DNA from: Melampsora larici-populina 98AG31
Taxonomy: Eukaryota; Basidiomycota; Pucciniomycetes; Pucciniales; Melampsoraceae
DNA: 64,000 nt
Direction of reading: 5' to 3'
Assembly (NCBI RefSeq): GCF_000204055.1
Contig: NW_006768791.1
Coordinates: 361,094-425,093 of the forward strand
Part shown: positions 1 through 11,184 of the stretch, in pieces
How positions within the stretch are numbered: the stretch's first letter is position 1
Layout: each line of letters opens with the position of its first letter
Notes under the pieces: model-generated
The model's database searches: none
What the model was told of the DNA's origin: nothing
The model's input: the letters and a program-made list of their open reading frames with translations, nothing else
Made by a program: the position numbers and the translations under genes

Positions 1-305
1 AATCGTCATCTCTGGACCAGTTTGTGAGTACAACCCCTCGATATCACCCCTTCCGTACCAGATCACCCTGCATTGGGCACTAGTTCCCTGGTTTTGACCA
101 GATTCGAGCTTGACATGGCACTATGCCTACGAAAACACGGCTGCGCAAGGGTGGAAAAACACTATATGATCAGCCGTCGCTTAGCAAGGTTAGTCGCCAC
201 TTTCACTTCGTTTCTCTTACACTTTATCTTTCTCTTCAAGTTTTATTAACCTACCTACTTTATCACATTATCAGTTTCAACCGATTTACATCAGATCTTT
301 TCAAA

Positions 306-3300
306 ATGTCCACCTCCTCATTTGCCAACTCATCTTATCGTCGCAGTACTCGACCTTCCCCTGCAAGACAATCTTCTTCCATGCTAGCCTCACCATCCGA
401 CTCTCGGTGCGCCATGCGTCGTGCGACAGACAACATTCACGATACTCCGACTGCATCACGTTCATCAAAACGCAAACAAACCGAAGTTGAATCGGACTAT
501 GAAGTTGAAGACGAAGTCCCTCCCCACTCCAATCAATCGACTTCTCAGACTCTGCAACCTCCACTCAAACGCAACCGCCAAGCACCTACCAAAGCCAATA
601 CGGGCGGCAAAGGGAAACGTCGTGCTCCAGCAAAGCAACCTTCACGACATTCTAAATCCAATACTCGGGGTGCTTCAAGCACAAATCTGGAGTCTGATGC
701 ACCCTCTTCAAACAGTCAATTGCGGCTCGAAATCAATTTGGTTCAAGATTCAGATGAGGAGAACGACAAGGTCCTTGACAAAGTAGACAAGAAACCTCAG
801 CCGAAATACGATCATCTCAAGGAATACTACCTCCCTGAGGCTGTAGAAGGCCCAAGAGATGTAATATTTCTTTATTTCTTTATCTTCCACTCTGTTCGCT
901 TTCTCATCATTCTTCTTGCCGTATCAAATTCTAACTTGATTGCCAATTGTGTCTGATATCATAGGAGCCGGGCCAGCGCACATACTACCCTTGCAAATAC
1001 TGTGGAGTTTTGGTTCGATCTGTTGCAGGCTCTACGCCGAATATGTGGGTCCATCGAGACGGAGCTAAACAGGAGGGTAAATCAGGAAAGCCTGGGTGCA
1101 AAGAGAGGCATCTCACCATTGAACAAGGATGCAGATTACCTCTCACCATCATCGAACAGCGACAAGCTGACGCTGCCTCTCAGAAAGGACAGACCTCGAT
1201 CATCAGCTATGCCCAGAAAGTGCCCAAGTTTGACAACAAAACGCTCAACCAGATGATTGGCATGTGGGTACTTAGGACTGCCCAACCTTGGGCTCGCGTG
1301 GAGGACTCTTACTTGAGGGCATGTTTTCGTTATGCGAATCCCAATGCTCAATTGTTTGGACGAACATGGGTTGCGAGGTTTGCCCATCAGGCCTACCTTG
1401 AATTACGAGCGGTAGTAATTGGAGAGTTGCAGGTGAGCTTCAGGCTATTATCATCAAAATGAAACAATTGAACTCACTCTTCTTTCTCAAAATCAGTCTC
1501 TCAAAGGTTCTTTTGGTCTTATCAACGATGCCTGGACAACTAAAGGCAACCGATACGGTTTTATCGGCGCCTGCGTCACGTACATCACCCCCGAATGGAC
1601 CTTTGTAACACGCCATTTCGCCCTTAAACTCATCGCCTGGCACCACAAAGGCGAATGGCTTGCTGAACCATTAATTAATCTTTTGATCAAACACGGCCTA
1701 CATACTAAGATGAGTGTTTTCCCTTTGCAATTGGTCGATTTATATTTTATTGTGTATGTGTCATTAATTTTTTGTTTTGCATATATCCACATGCTAGCTC
1801 AAACCCACGATTCCGGCAGCAATAACAACACGCTGGCCCAAGCGATGGAAGTCAGGTTAACCAAGCACTGTCAGGACCATCATGAAGCCTTTGATTGGAG
1901 CGCTTCGACCGATAGGGTAAGGTGTGTATGTCACAAATTGGCTTTAATTGTAAATGCCGGTCTCCAAGCGCTTGGAATCCAGGGTCCACCTCCTCCTCTG
2001 GTCAAATCATCCATGCTGGGTGATTTTCCTGTTCCAACAACCACGCTACAGACTATTATCGAAGAAGACGAGGGCGAGGGTGACCGAATTCCTGATGACG
2101 ACTCCAAATCTGACGGCGAAGTTGACGATGGTGACATGACGGTACCTCAAGAGGCTTCTAACTGGTATGAGGTGGTTGATGGCCCGTATGATGCAGAAGA
2201 AGTATCTGCGACGGACAGGACCGCAGCCAATGCCGTCCACTTACTCACAACCAAAGTAAGTGGATGAAACAATATATGTATCACGTGTATCATTGTTACG
2301 TGAGACTGACCTGGGGCTCCATAGCTTGATGTGGTAGGGCGTAAAATTGGAGGTTCAGCCGTGATGTGTATGCTCTTTGATGCCATCAGCATGGCACTTT
2401 TAAAACAAAAACTTCCACGTCCAATCCCTGGTTATGGTATTCGATGGAATATCAAACTCCAGTGTTGGACTCGATTATATAATGCCCGTGAAGTAAGTAC
2501 TTATATATATTATAACTCTTCTTTCTCAAAATCTCATATATCAACTTCTCAAATATTGTCTTAGGTCATCGATCAAATTTTGAAAGAGGACCAGATGGAC
2601 CAACCTCGTCGAGGTCAAACCAGTCGAGCTGGTGAGACCGTGTTACCTCCTGACATCAATCGACCTCGTGGCATATTCAACAAAGTGATGATTTCACCTG
2701 ATGAATGGAGACAAGTGAGGGACATCATGGAACTCCTTCAGGTGAGTCATTATTTCCTGTTTATTCTCGTTTACATTTGTTTACTTTATTTTGTATTCTT
2801 TTTTTGTAGGAGTTTGAAAACCTGACCAAATTTTTTGAACAAGACGGACCCACTGCCTCGATAGCGATTCGTGAGTACGTCAAGCTGATGAAGTTGCTTC
2901 AAAAGAAGATCGACGCCACAAGATCGCGAGCGGATCCCCTTTTCCCTATGCACCAGGCCATGCTGGTGCGAGTCAAGTCATACCTCAACGAAGCAATGCA
3001 ATCGAATATACTCATCCTTGCAACCGTATTGCATCCAAGCTTGCGCTTGGATTACTTTGACTTTGCTTTTGGAATCGATTCCAAAGAGTCATCTATGGCA
3101 AAACAACTTATTCTTTCAGAGTACGCCCAACGAAAGGCGGTAATGGTTAAGGATGGAGTTGATAATAATGCAGGATTGGCTAATCCTGGGGGTCAAAGCA
3201 AGAAGTTGAATGACGAGGATGAAGAGTTTCGCAAGCACAAGGAACGGAACCGTCAAAACACGGCTGACGAACTTCGATCTTACTTAGAGATGGCCGAGGA

Positions 3301-3609
3301 TCCTGCACCTGAGGTGGCCGAGAACCCTCATTTGGCTTTGAAATGGTGGCATGTGAGTTTATTTCTTTACTTCTCTCATCCAATTTGTATATTGATTGAT
3401 CTAATATCTAATTGATGTAGCTGAATGAGGGCAAATACCCAGTGTTAAGCTCGCTTGCACGCGACTACCTGGCTATCAGTGCCACTGCATGCCCGGTTGA
3501 GCGAGCATTCTCATTGTCAGCTGATGTGTGCTCACAGGATAGGATGGCTCTGAAGCCACGAACAATCGAGCGCACAGTCGGCTCTTTTGTGGTCTGTACA
3601 AGGGGTTAA
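306..3609 (+). CDS. hAT-family transposase, 8 exons, apparently intact
   Basis: DNA cut-and-paste transposase. Exons 306-860, 965-1432, 1497-1713, 1798-2255, 2325-2492, 2565-2741, 2810-3352 and 3421-3609 join in phase into 924 residues with no internal stop. Residues 1-185 are serine-rich and charged. A BED-like zinc finger follows (CxxC at 195-198, then His and Cys up to about 234). The RNase-H-like core shows a first Asp near 352 (NDAWTTKGNRYGF), a second near 418 (THDSGSNN) and the RCVCHKLAL block. The C-terminal dimerisation region has CPVERAFS, with the third acid Glu near 889. The frame is also open upstream to an ATG at 123, but 306 was chosen because the stretch between reads like an untranslated leader or intron. 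The family call is firm; small exon errors are possible. Confidence 0.88.
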
Positions 3610-3789
3610 GATGAAAGGGAAGTTTGAAATCGCGCAAGAAATGATGACGGATTGTATTTCAAAAGACCAGGGTGCGCGAGAAAGAAGAAAGTGAAATGTC
3701 TAGGTGGAATTTGTTTGTTTTTGTCCTTTTCTTTCTATCTTTCCTTTGGTTCTATTTCAGTCCTCCTTCTTGAAATACATGTCAGGTTT

Positions 3790-3918
3790 GTCAAAATTAC
3801 GGTACGGTGCCTCTTGTGAGATTTTTTGTCACAGTGCAATACTATACCGTATCGTCGCCGTATCTCACGGTACGGTATAGTACCGTACCGTTTTGTATAT
3901 AACGGTGCGGCACCCCTG
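3790..3918. repeat. hAT subterminal TACGGTAC repeats and hairpin
   Basis: Overlapping TACGGTAC/GTACCGTA words in both orientations. They include a perfect hairpin with 11-bp arms (3867-3877 and 3881-3891) around a 3-nt loop. The tract ends at the CCCCTG terminus at 3918 and is probably the transposase-binding subterminal region. Confidence 0.65.
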
Positions 3919-4021
3919 CCTAGGAAATTTGGGTATCGTGAGCTTTGGTACGGTTCTTAGTATCGTACCGGGGCTCAGGTACAATATCCGATACTAGAGA
4001 TATGAGTATTGTGAGTGCGAG

Positions 4022-4059
4022 TACGGTACTGGTATCGCTGGTACGATACCAGTACCGTA
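4022..4059. repeat. perfect 16-bp hairpin outside the hAT end
   Basis: The arms 4022-4037 and 4044-4059 are exact reverse complements around a 6-nt loop, and contain the same TACGGTAC word as the hAT subterminal zone. The hairpin lies ~100 bp beyond the proposed hAT terminus, so it may belong to an older related element into which the hAT inserted. Confidence 0.6.
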
Positions 4060-4122
4060 TTTGTGGCGGCCTTGCTTGTAGGTAGTTGAAAACATATTGT
4101 ATCTGAATTAGCAGGAGTTTTA

Positions 4123-4506
4123 TTGAGATTTTCAGATGTTCAATTTCAACTTCTTTCAACAAATCATCAAAATGAAGATCAACTCTCAATTGCACCTTCT
4201 ATCAAACCCGATGGACATTTAAAATATCATAAACAAGATGATCAAAAACCTAATAGTAGTAACGGTGGTAGCTTTTGGGTTGAAGTTGGTTTGGTTGAGT
4301 CGTTTGAAGGATCAAGAAAAACTGGGGTTTTTGAAACCAGAGTGATTAGAAATGAAAGTAATGGATTAGATGACAAGATGTCAACTATCCTCATACATGT
4401 CATCCTCATTGTTCACTTAGTTGAAGAGTCAAGTAAAAGGAAAGAAAAACTTTTTGTCTTGATTGCAATCATGTCCCACAAAAAAGGAAATTACCAACCA
4501 CAGTGA
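4123..4506 (+). other. orphan coding-like fragment
   Basis: A 127-residue open frame with the AT-rich codon style of the host genes here, preceded by a plausible acceptor (attttcag near 4125-4135). It has no start context, partner exon or recognised domain. It could be the 3' exon of a gene broken by the hAT insertion, or chance. Confidence 0.25.
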
Positions 4507-4746
4507 GTGTATTCATGAGTGGTGAGCAATTGCGAGCTGTATGGATGTGCTCTACTCACATGTGAGTAGACTCACAAGACTTAGTACTTGCGGAGGGGTC
4601 CATATTGGGTACCCTCCTCAAGGCGTACTCTACGCCAAAATTGAGGAAGAGTACTGTACTCTCACTTTTGCTGTCTCCATCAGTACTCAAATTGAGTCCC
4701 GCGGGGTTTGCACCGAGCAGGTGAGTCTGAGTAGACTCACTCCTGC
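4499..4746. repeat. GTGAGTAGACTCAC palindromic module, possible MITE
   Basis: The GAGTAGACTCAC word occurs near 4563-4575 and again near 4729-4741. The segment begins with CAGTGAGTG and, on the other strand, begins CAGGAGTGAGTC, which looks like degenerate hAT-type ends. No target duplication was found, so the boundaries are uncertain. Confidence 0.3.
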
Positions 4747-5060
4747 ATCCCTGGTTCACCCAAATAAAAGCGTTGCCGGTCACACAAACAAATGTGTCAC
4801 AGGTAACACAAAGAAGAGAATTGTAATTGTACAATCAAAACAAAAGAATTGTAATTTTACGATCACATGCAAACAAAAACAGAAGATTGAGAACAATCAG
4901 AATAGAAAAGTGAGAATCTAACGTAAGGGGTCAAAAGCCAATCCGGAAAAGTCAAATGGGTTCTTTCAGGTTCTTTCCACAAGGTGAGAGAAAGGCACAG
5001 TTGCGCACTAACAAAGCAGTCTGTGATTGCGTAGAGAATACAACAATGGATTGAACTTGA

Positions 5061-5878
5061 CACTACACCAAATGTAATCTTTACCGGGCGGTAAAGAAAA
5101 CTACTGACATAGAAAAGTCCTGAGGCAACAGGAAGAGAGCTAAAAATCTGAAAAAATATGCACCTTGTCCCCAGATGTTGGGGCGTCATGATGAGTATTT
5201 TTTGTATTTTACACGCAGATATTGGTTTATGTACTAACAATAAACGCTGAAAATCATCAAAAACTCACATGTAACAATACCTGAAATTTGAGTCATGAGT
5301 ATGAAGACAATATTTTGTGGTCTAAAAACTTCAATAACTTTTGCAATTCTGCTCCAAATAACTCGATTTTTGGTTCATTCAAAAGCTGAACTATTCCTCT
5401 TCACACTTCATAATGTTAGTAAGGTGCTATCTAGTTATTTAAACACTCTACATATGTTCAAACAGTTCTGCATGAATAGCTCTGTAGGATCTTTTTTAGA
5501 CCAGCTACAGATGTGATGTTACAATAAAAAATGTAGAGGAAAGGCTCACCTTTTTAATGCACTGCAAATCGGGTGATTTGATTCAGAACTGCAAAAGTTA
5601 TTGATGTTTGAAGATTCCAAAATCCTGTCTTCAAAGTCAAGGGCCAAATTTCAGGTATTGTTACAGGTGGGTTTTTGATGATTCTCAGCCTTTATTGTTA
5701 GTACATTAACCAATATCTGTGTGTAAAATACAAAAAAATACTCGTCATGATGCCGCCCCAACATCTAGGAACAAGGTGCATATTTTTTCAGATTTTTAGC
5801 TCTCTTCCTGTTGCCTCAGGACTTTTCTATGTCAGTAGTTTTCTTTACCGCCCGGTAAAGATGACATTTTGTGTAGTG
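5061..5878. mobile_element. non-autonomous CACTA-type foldback element (818 bp)
   Basis: It begins CACTACACCAAATGT and ends, in reverse complement, CACTACACAAAATGT. The arms stay near-complementary for ~230 bp (5061-5290 against about 5640-5878) and partly further inward (5325-5350 against 5585-5615). The flanks TGA (5058-5060) and TGA (5879-5881) make a 3-bp target duplication. CACTA termini with a 3-bp duplication are the signature of CMC/EnSpm elements. It has no coding capacity, and each arm holds a short palindrome, CTTTACCGGGCGGTAAAG, near its outer end. Confidence 0.85.
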
Positions 5879-6467
5879 TGAAAAAGTATCAAAAGTTCAC
5901 TGATCATGATGCAAAATTGACCGAAGCGCAACAGGACTGGACGGTACTCACATATGCGAGTCTGTTCTTCGTATTTACAGCTGTTCCAACAAAGATTGAT
6001 TTTTTTGAAAATCTCACCAATGTGCAAAACCCGGGTTTTGTCCCTCACTTGATTTTGTCTCTCCGCTAATTGGAAGAATACAGGAAATGATAAACCTGTA
6101 ATCAAGTTTTGTCTTTGGTTTTAGCCGCTGCGGAGACAACTTTCTCCAAAAAACAGTTGTCAACCTTTCTTGGAATGGCTGTATATATTAGATTACACGC
6201 CCGACTCCCAGCTCGCGGGGCTCCCCATCGGGGTCCTTGACCGGGTAGGTCACTCGGAGCTCAGGCTGAGGACTCAAGCTGGTGTGGTTGTGAAGCTCCA
6301 AAACATGGAAGTTGGTAAAACCCTTCTTGCGGCGTTCCTTCTTTATGGAGGAAAGCCTGCCAAGCCCACAGCCTCAAAATGTCATAGCCACAATTCCGGA
6401 GTCGCTCAAATCTGTTCAGATTGTCTTTTTCCCACCCCCTTTCAGATCGCTCCGAATTGGGATAAGA
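5879..6467. other. intergenic; one GC-rich patch
   Basis: No gene seen. Bases 6185-6265 are unusually GC-rich and share the short word GGGTAGGTCA with 19687-19696, which hints at a repeat. Confidence 0.3.
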
Positions 6468-6475
6468 TATAAATA
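6468..6475 (+). promoter_or_regulatory. TATA box of the secreted-protein gene
   Basis: TATAAATA lies 167 bp upstream of the ATG at 6642, followed by a pyrimidine-rich stretch that would be the transcription start region. Confidence 0.5.
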
Positions 6476-6641
6476 ACTTTCTCCTTGTGCCTTCAACCTT
6501 CAACGAAGACTTCACTGGAGACCTCTACAAGATTTCACTTAATCCCTCCAGTTGATCTCACTCTGCAAACTCATCATCACATTTTCGGGATACCATCTAT
6601 TAGTATAAGGCTACAAATCTCACTCATCAACGGACTACAAA

Positions 6642-7165
6642 ATGATCTTCAAACTCACCTATCCAATCGTCCTTCTCCTATCTTTCTATATCACTGGGTT
6701 CCAAGCTACCAAAACCGAGATGACTCTTCCAGCTGATCCATCACCCGAATTGATTCGATTTTATAATATCAGTAAAGTAGCTACTGTTGATAGAGAAACC
6801 AAAACTGGAAGTCTATCATGGGGAGCATCTAAACTACCCTTCGGTAGTGGAGCAGGAGCGGGTATAAATTGGCATCCAAGTAAGATTTCTTCCAATAACT
6901 CATCTCGAATATGCAAATCAACGAATCTAATATCTTTTCTCTCTCTCTTTGAATGATAGGTTTTATTGGTGGGGGTTTCAATGCTGGTAGTGAAAAAGAT
7001 GGAACTGCTGCTATTGGTGGAGGTTGGTCAATCGAAGATCATCAAATTACTATAGGTTTTGGATTAAAATGGGAAGGTCAAAATCTTGATGTCTCTATCA
7101 ATGGTCTCAAAGGAGGAAAATTAGTAGTTAAAGTCGATGGTAAAACAATTGACATCTCTTCATAA
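6642..7165 (+). CDS. small secreted protein, glycine-rich C-terminal half
   Basis: Two exons, 6642-6879 and 6960-7165, joined in phase (Ser codon split across the intron), give 147 residues. Residues 1-22 form a clear signal peptide: Lys near the start, then a hydrophobic run (IVLLLSFYITG). The mature part has no cysteine pairs. It is rich in Gly and beta-prone repeats (FGSGAGAGINW, FIGGGFN, AAIGGGWS, FGLKWEGQ). No family was recognised. In a rust, a small secreted protein is a candidate effector or cell-wall protein. A TATA box sits at 6468. The model is well supported by the matching phase and the GTAAG donor. Confidence 0.75.
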
Positions 7166-10101
7166 AGGAAGGAAGCAAGCTTGGAAAATCCAATCAACAA
7201 CTCTCGGTTGAATTTCCTTTCTTCCTATCTTCAATTCTCGTCATCACACATTCTCACTCTTCCTTTGTTTAAGAATCTTGAAAACGATTTTCTCTCCCTT
7301 GAATCAAATCGGAAACCGATAATACCTCATGACAACCCCTGGTTTTTCTTTTCTTTTCTTTTGATTGTTTTTCCATCTCAAAAGTAGACAGTACATAGAC
7401 ATTCATTACTAAAAAGAATATATCTATTTGAGACTTCCAATTAATTTGTCTTTTGGATATACACTTTTCTCCTTTTGAGAAATGTATCTTTCATCCATCT
7501 TCCCCTATGAAGAATTCCATCTGAACATATATCACATTGTAGGTTTGTCATTGAAATAATGCTATAACAATCTGCACTGATTCGAAGCTGTTTACCAAGT
7601 CTTGTGAATAATTCCAATCAGTGGGTTGAGGTATTGATCAACAATCATTAGTGAGCGTAATGACAAATGTGAATCACTTTTCCAGTTACATACATATCAG
7701 ATAAGAAAAGTGGTCAAGTGGAGTGAATAGATAACAGATTGCATATCTATCAGGTTTTTCAAACGTCAAAACCATTTTCTTCACAACATGAGCAGGAATC
7801 GATGGTTTTTTTGTTTGTGAATCTCGATTCATCTTTCATGTCTCATCCCTCATCCGAACTATTAGATATCATATCCCTTGAGCCTATTTCATCTGGTCCT
7901 TCGTGGTCTTCCTTTTGGTTCGGTCACAAGGTTTGAAAAAATATCAGTGGATGTGCACCACTCATTCTTTCCTGTTTAGTTGTCAGCGAATAGAGTTTTG
8001 TGTTTCCACGACTTTACCTAGTGTAATCTTATTGTTGTGGTTGTTTGATATGTTTTCGTTCTTTTATCATTTGATATGTTGTTGCGTGTTGATCTCTATT
8101 CTTTATATGGGTGCGCTAATTATTAACTCTTTGGCTGTGTCCAGTTTCTCTTTATAAAGCCTCCCATGAGTCCATAGGATTTGACACTCATCCTTTCAAA
8201 CCCTTTCAAATCACTCGCAAGCAATCACTTTACTAACGGGCACGGCGTACATAATTGCTTTTCCGTGAATGACTCATCTTTCCATGTACATATATATTCG
8301 TTAAATCTTTCAATTGCTTGTTAACTTCAACTTCACTTCCTGTAGTTTGTTTCTTCTCCTTTCAACCGTCATTCTTCATTCCCCTTTCTCATTCTTTTCT
8401 GAAGTTTATCCTTCTTCACAACAGTTTTCTTAACGCGCTCTGACTCTGTATACGCTCCTTTGTTCGCACGCTAACTTGGTCTTGTGTGGTTGGGTTTGTA
8501 AGCTCGATTGCGGAAGAAAATATAGCTTTGCACTTTGTGAATTCGCTTGGTGCACCAAATCATCAACAACAACGCAAGACGTGGTCACGATTAAAAACTA
8601 GAAGGATACTTGGCTGCGCTACCAAGTCTTCAAATAAACAAATCAGTTTGTATACTTTTGTCTGTCGATAACATTCATTCGGTCATCAGTCATAACTCAA
8701 CCCCTATCTACACCATCAGTTACTTCAACATCCTCTTACAACCTCACCCCGCCTATCACCCAACCCCAAGCAACCGTCTGACAATCTAGATACCATTTGT
8801 TCTTCTCTCCTTACCATATAATAGCGCACATACTCCATCATTAGTGATTGTTTACCGGACTATAGTCAAACCTACAAACTTTGGCCCAGATCTGCCTCAA
8901 TCCACTCGAGTTTGGCAGGACAACTTAGAGCGACGTTGTGAAATCAGTTGCAACTCTTTCCCAAACTTGCTATCTTCTCGCCTCAATTTGCTATTATGCT
9001 CTTCAATTCATATTCAATATTCTTCACAAGAACAAAGAGAAATGCTCCATTGAACCGTTTGCCTCCTTGTAAGCTGTGATAATCAATTACATACTTTCTA
9101 CATCTCTTCCTCGCCCGGCAGTCTTCGGGTCTGATAATCCTCCAAAGCAGATCAGAAAATCCAAAAGCTGAACCAGTCATCAGGAACATCTCACTTCACT
9201 GATCTGAACAACACCAATCTTTTTTTTTACAAACCATCACGATCTCTTACATATAATCGATTTTTCCTTTCTATCTAAATTTTCTTACTCTCTTGATATC
9301 CTTGATTTGAGTGAGTCTTTTCTTACTTGATAGATATTCAATATTTTGTCCTTTCTTTTCCATTTCAAAGTTCTGGTACATAAGATCGGTCCAAATCTGA
9401 GATCTCTGCTCTCTGAGGTTTTCTGTTCTTGGGTGCCCTCTCAACTCAGAATACATACATAGATATGACGTCTTTCATAACTTGAATTCAACCTCGCTAA
9501 TCGCTTCTTTCTTAACGCGTGCTTTTCTTTGAATCACGCAAGCTCAAGCGGTCTCTTTGCATAGGTCCAAATTTCATTCCCTTCAATCTTTTATTCCCGG
9601 TGGCGCCCGCGGATGCAGGTTCAGCAATCAGCAGCTTAAGCAGCCACACAATTTCATCGAGACAGATCAACCCCGACTTTGTTCTTACATAAAAGAAGAA
9701 GCATATTCTTCATTGCAGCCACGTCTTGAGTCATTCAGATCATCATCCTTTTTATCATCCTTGCAGTTGGGATTCCTATACCCATCGGGCTAGATCAACA
9801 GAGTAGCAACTCCACATCATCTGCTCTCGTTCCTCGAAATTTAATCGGTCTGTTTCACCGATATCAATCGGTTCGGAGGTTGAGTTCGGGAAGACCACAG
9901 ATCATTGAAGACCTTATAATCCTTCTCCTTGGTGTACATCGTTACATAGACTTTTGCCTAGAAGTCACTAGGTGAGTGCTATACAGGAACTAACGTCCTC
10001 GGCGTCAAAGTTTCTCCAGAGCAGTGGCTGAAGTTAGCTTAAGATTGTGTCTGTACCATCTTGACTGACTATCTTATCATTCATCCTTCGTTCTCCACTT
10101 C
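7166..10101. other. long intergenic or leader region, no gene seen
   Basis: Pyrimidine-rich DNA with only short ORFs, none with a signal or recognisable domain. From about 8300 onward the CT-rich character resembles long fungal 5' leaders, so the right part may be transcribed with the large downstream gene. Confidence 0.35.
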
Positions 10102-10159
10102 ATGGATTCTTCCTCATCAGGATCGATCCACTCTGATACACTTCCTTTTTGCAGCGCAG
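10102..10159 (+). other. candidate first coding exon of the 11185-16122 gene
   Basis: An ATG opens a serine-rich 19-codon frame (MDSSSSGSIHSDTLPFCSA) that ends in phase 1 before GT at 10160. Joining it to the acceptor at 11183-11184 keeps the frame. The intron would be 1025 bp, far longer than the others here, so this is only a proposal. Confidence 0.25.
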
Positions 10160-11184
10160 GTCGTGCTTTGACGGTTGAAGGTCAAACTTGATTGAATTCG
10201 ACTTGTTTGACTTCCTCTCATCTCTGATATTGACAAAACGACCTTGCTGGTCTTCCACGTGTGTATGTAGACCCATTGCTCAGGTTGGAAATTCACCTTG
10301 GTATCCAGCTTCTATCACCATCTTGGTCAGGGTACGATTTTATAAAATACCATACGGTTGAGTCCTACATCTTTTCTCAGCCTTCTTCCCGCTTCTTCTC
10401 TATCTTTCCTATCCAGTCAATTCTTTCGTCAATTGGCATGCGCGCGCCTTGACGCCGCCAAAGCATAAAGGTAGCGCAGGAACCTAGCTATCTCGCCTCA
10501 TAGGAGGGCCAAGTGATCTCCCTCTGTGTAGTGTATGCTTGATAACAAACATTGTGAAAACACAATTGTGGTACACCGTACGGCTACTCAACTAGCATTA
10601 TCCCACTCCACCTTCTCCTGAACAACTATACATCTTTCACCCTTCGCTTGTTTTCAATCATTTCAATCAGTTGGTGCCTTCCTTCGGCTTTTGTCCTTTG
10701 GCTTCTTGTCCACCAGGTGGTATACCCTCAAGATACTTTACAGTTGATTTCCCCATTGCTCGTGTGTAGGTCTGTGTGTTTCTACGCTCACTCCTCACGT
10801 TCGACTATCTTCGCAACTCAAGAGTCACGCATGAAGTTTTTTCAAGCAAGTCGAGCTATGTGTCTCTGATTTGCCGGCTCTGGTCTCAACCGTGATCGCC
10901 TCTTGCTCTTTGCCTCCCAGCACAACTGCTGCTCTTGTCTTGCCCTAGCTTTTTTCCGTTCTACCTTCCTTTTTTTTGAATATTGAATTTTACTCTAGCA
11001 GTCTAGTGGTGCAAATAGTTTTTGTTGTGGCTTACTTATCAGCTATCCTGCCTGTTGTTGATTTCTTGTCCATTCCTTTGTTCTTGAACTTCTTCTGACA
11101 CGCTCCCTCACAAACTTTATCTTTGTTTCTTTCGATTCACAACTATCCTCATCCTTGACTTTTGCTTGCGTGTACGTAAATCAG

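Larger units (their letters stand above)
1..3918 (+). mobile_element. hAT DNA transposon, right part with terminus
   Basis: The segment holds an unbroken hAT transposase gene. It ends at 3918 in a sequence that, read from the other strand, starts CAGGGGTGCCGCACCGT, a typical hAT terminal inverted repeat (CAGGGGTG). The last ~130 bp before the end are packed with TACGGTAC/GTACCGTA words, the kind of subterminal repeats that hAT transposases bind. The left end is not recognisable and probably lies before base 1. The 8-bp target duplication would start at 3919 (cctaggaa), but its partner cannot be seen. Confidence 0.8.

Noticed and set aside
123..305. Upstream ATG extension of the hAT transposase
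   Set aside because: In frame, but the extension is hydrophobic and pyrimidine-encoded like an intron or leader; the start at 306 gives a typical serine-rich basic N-terminus.
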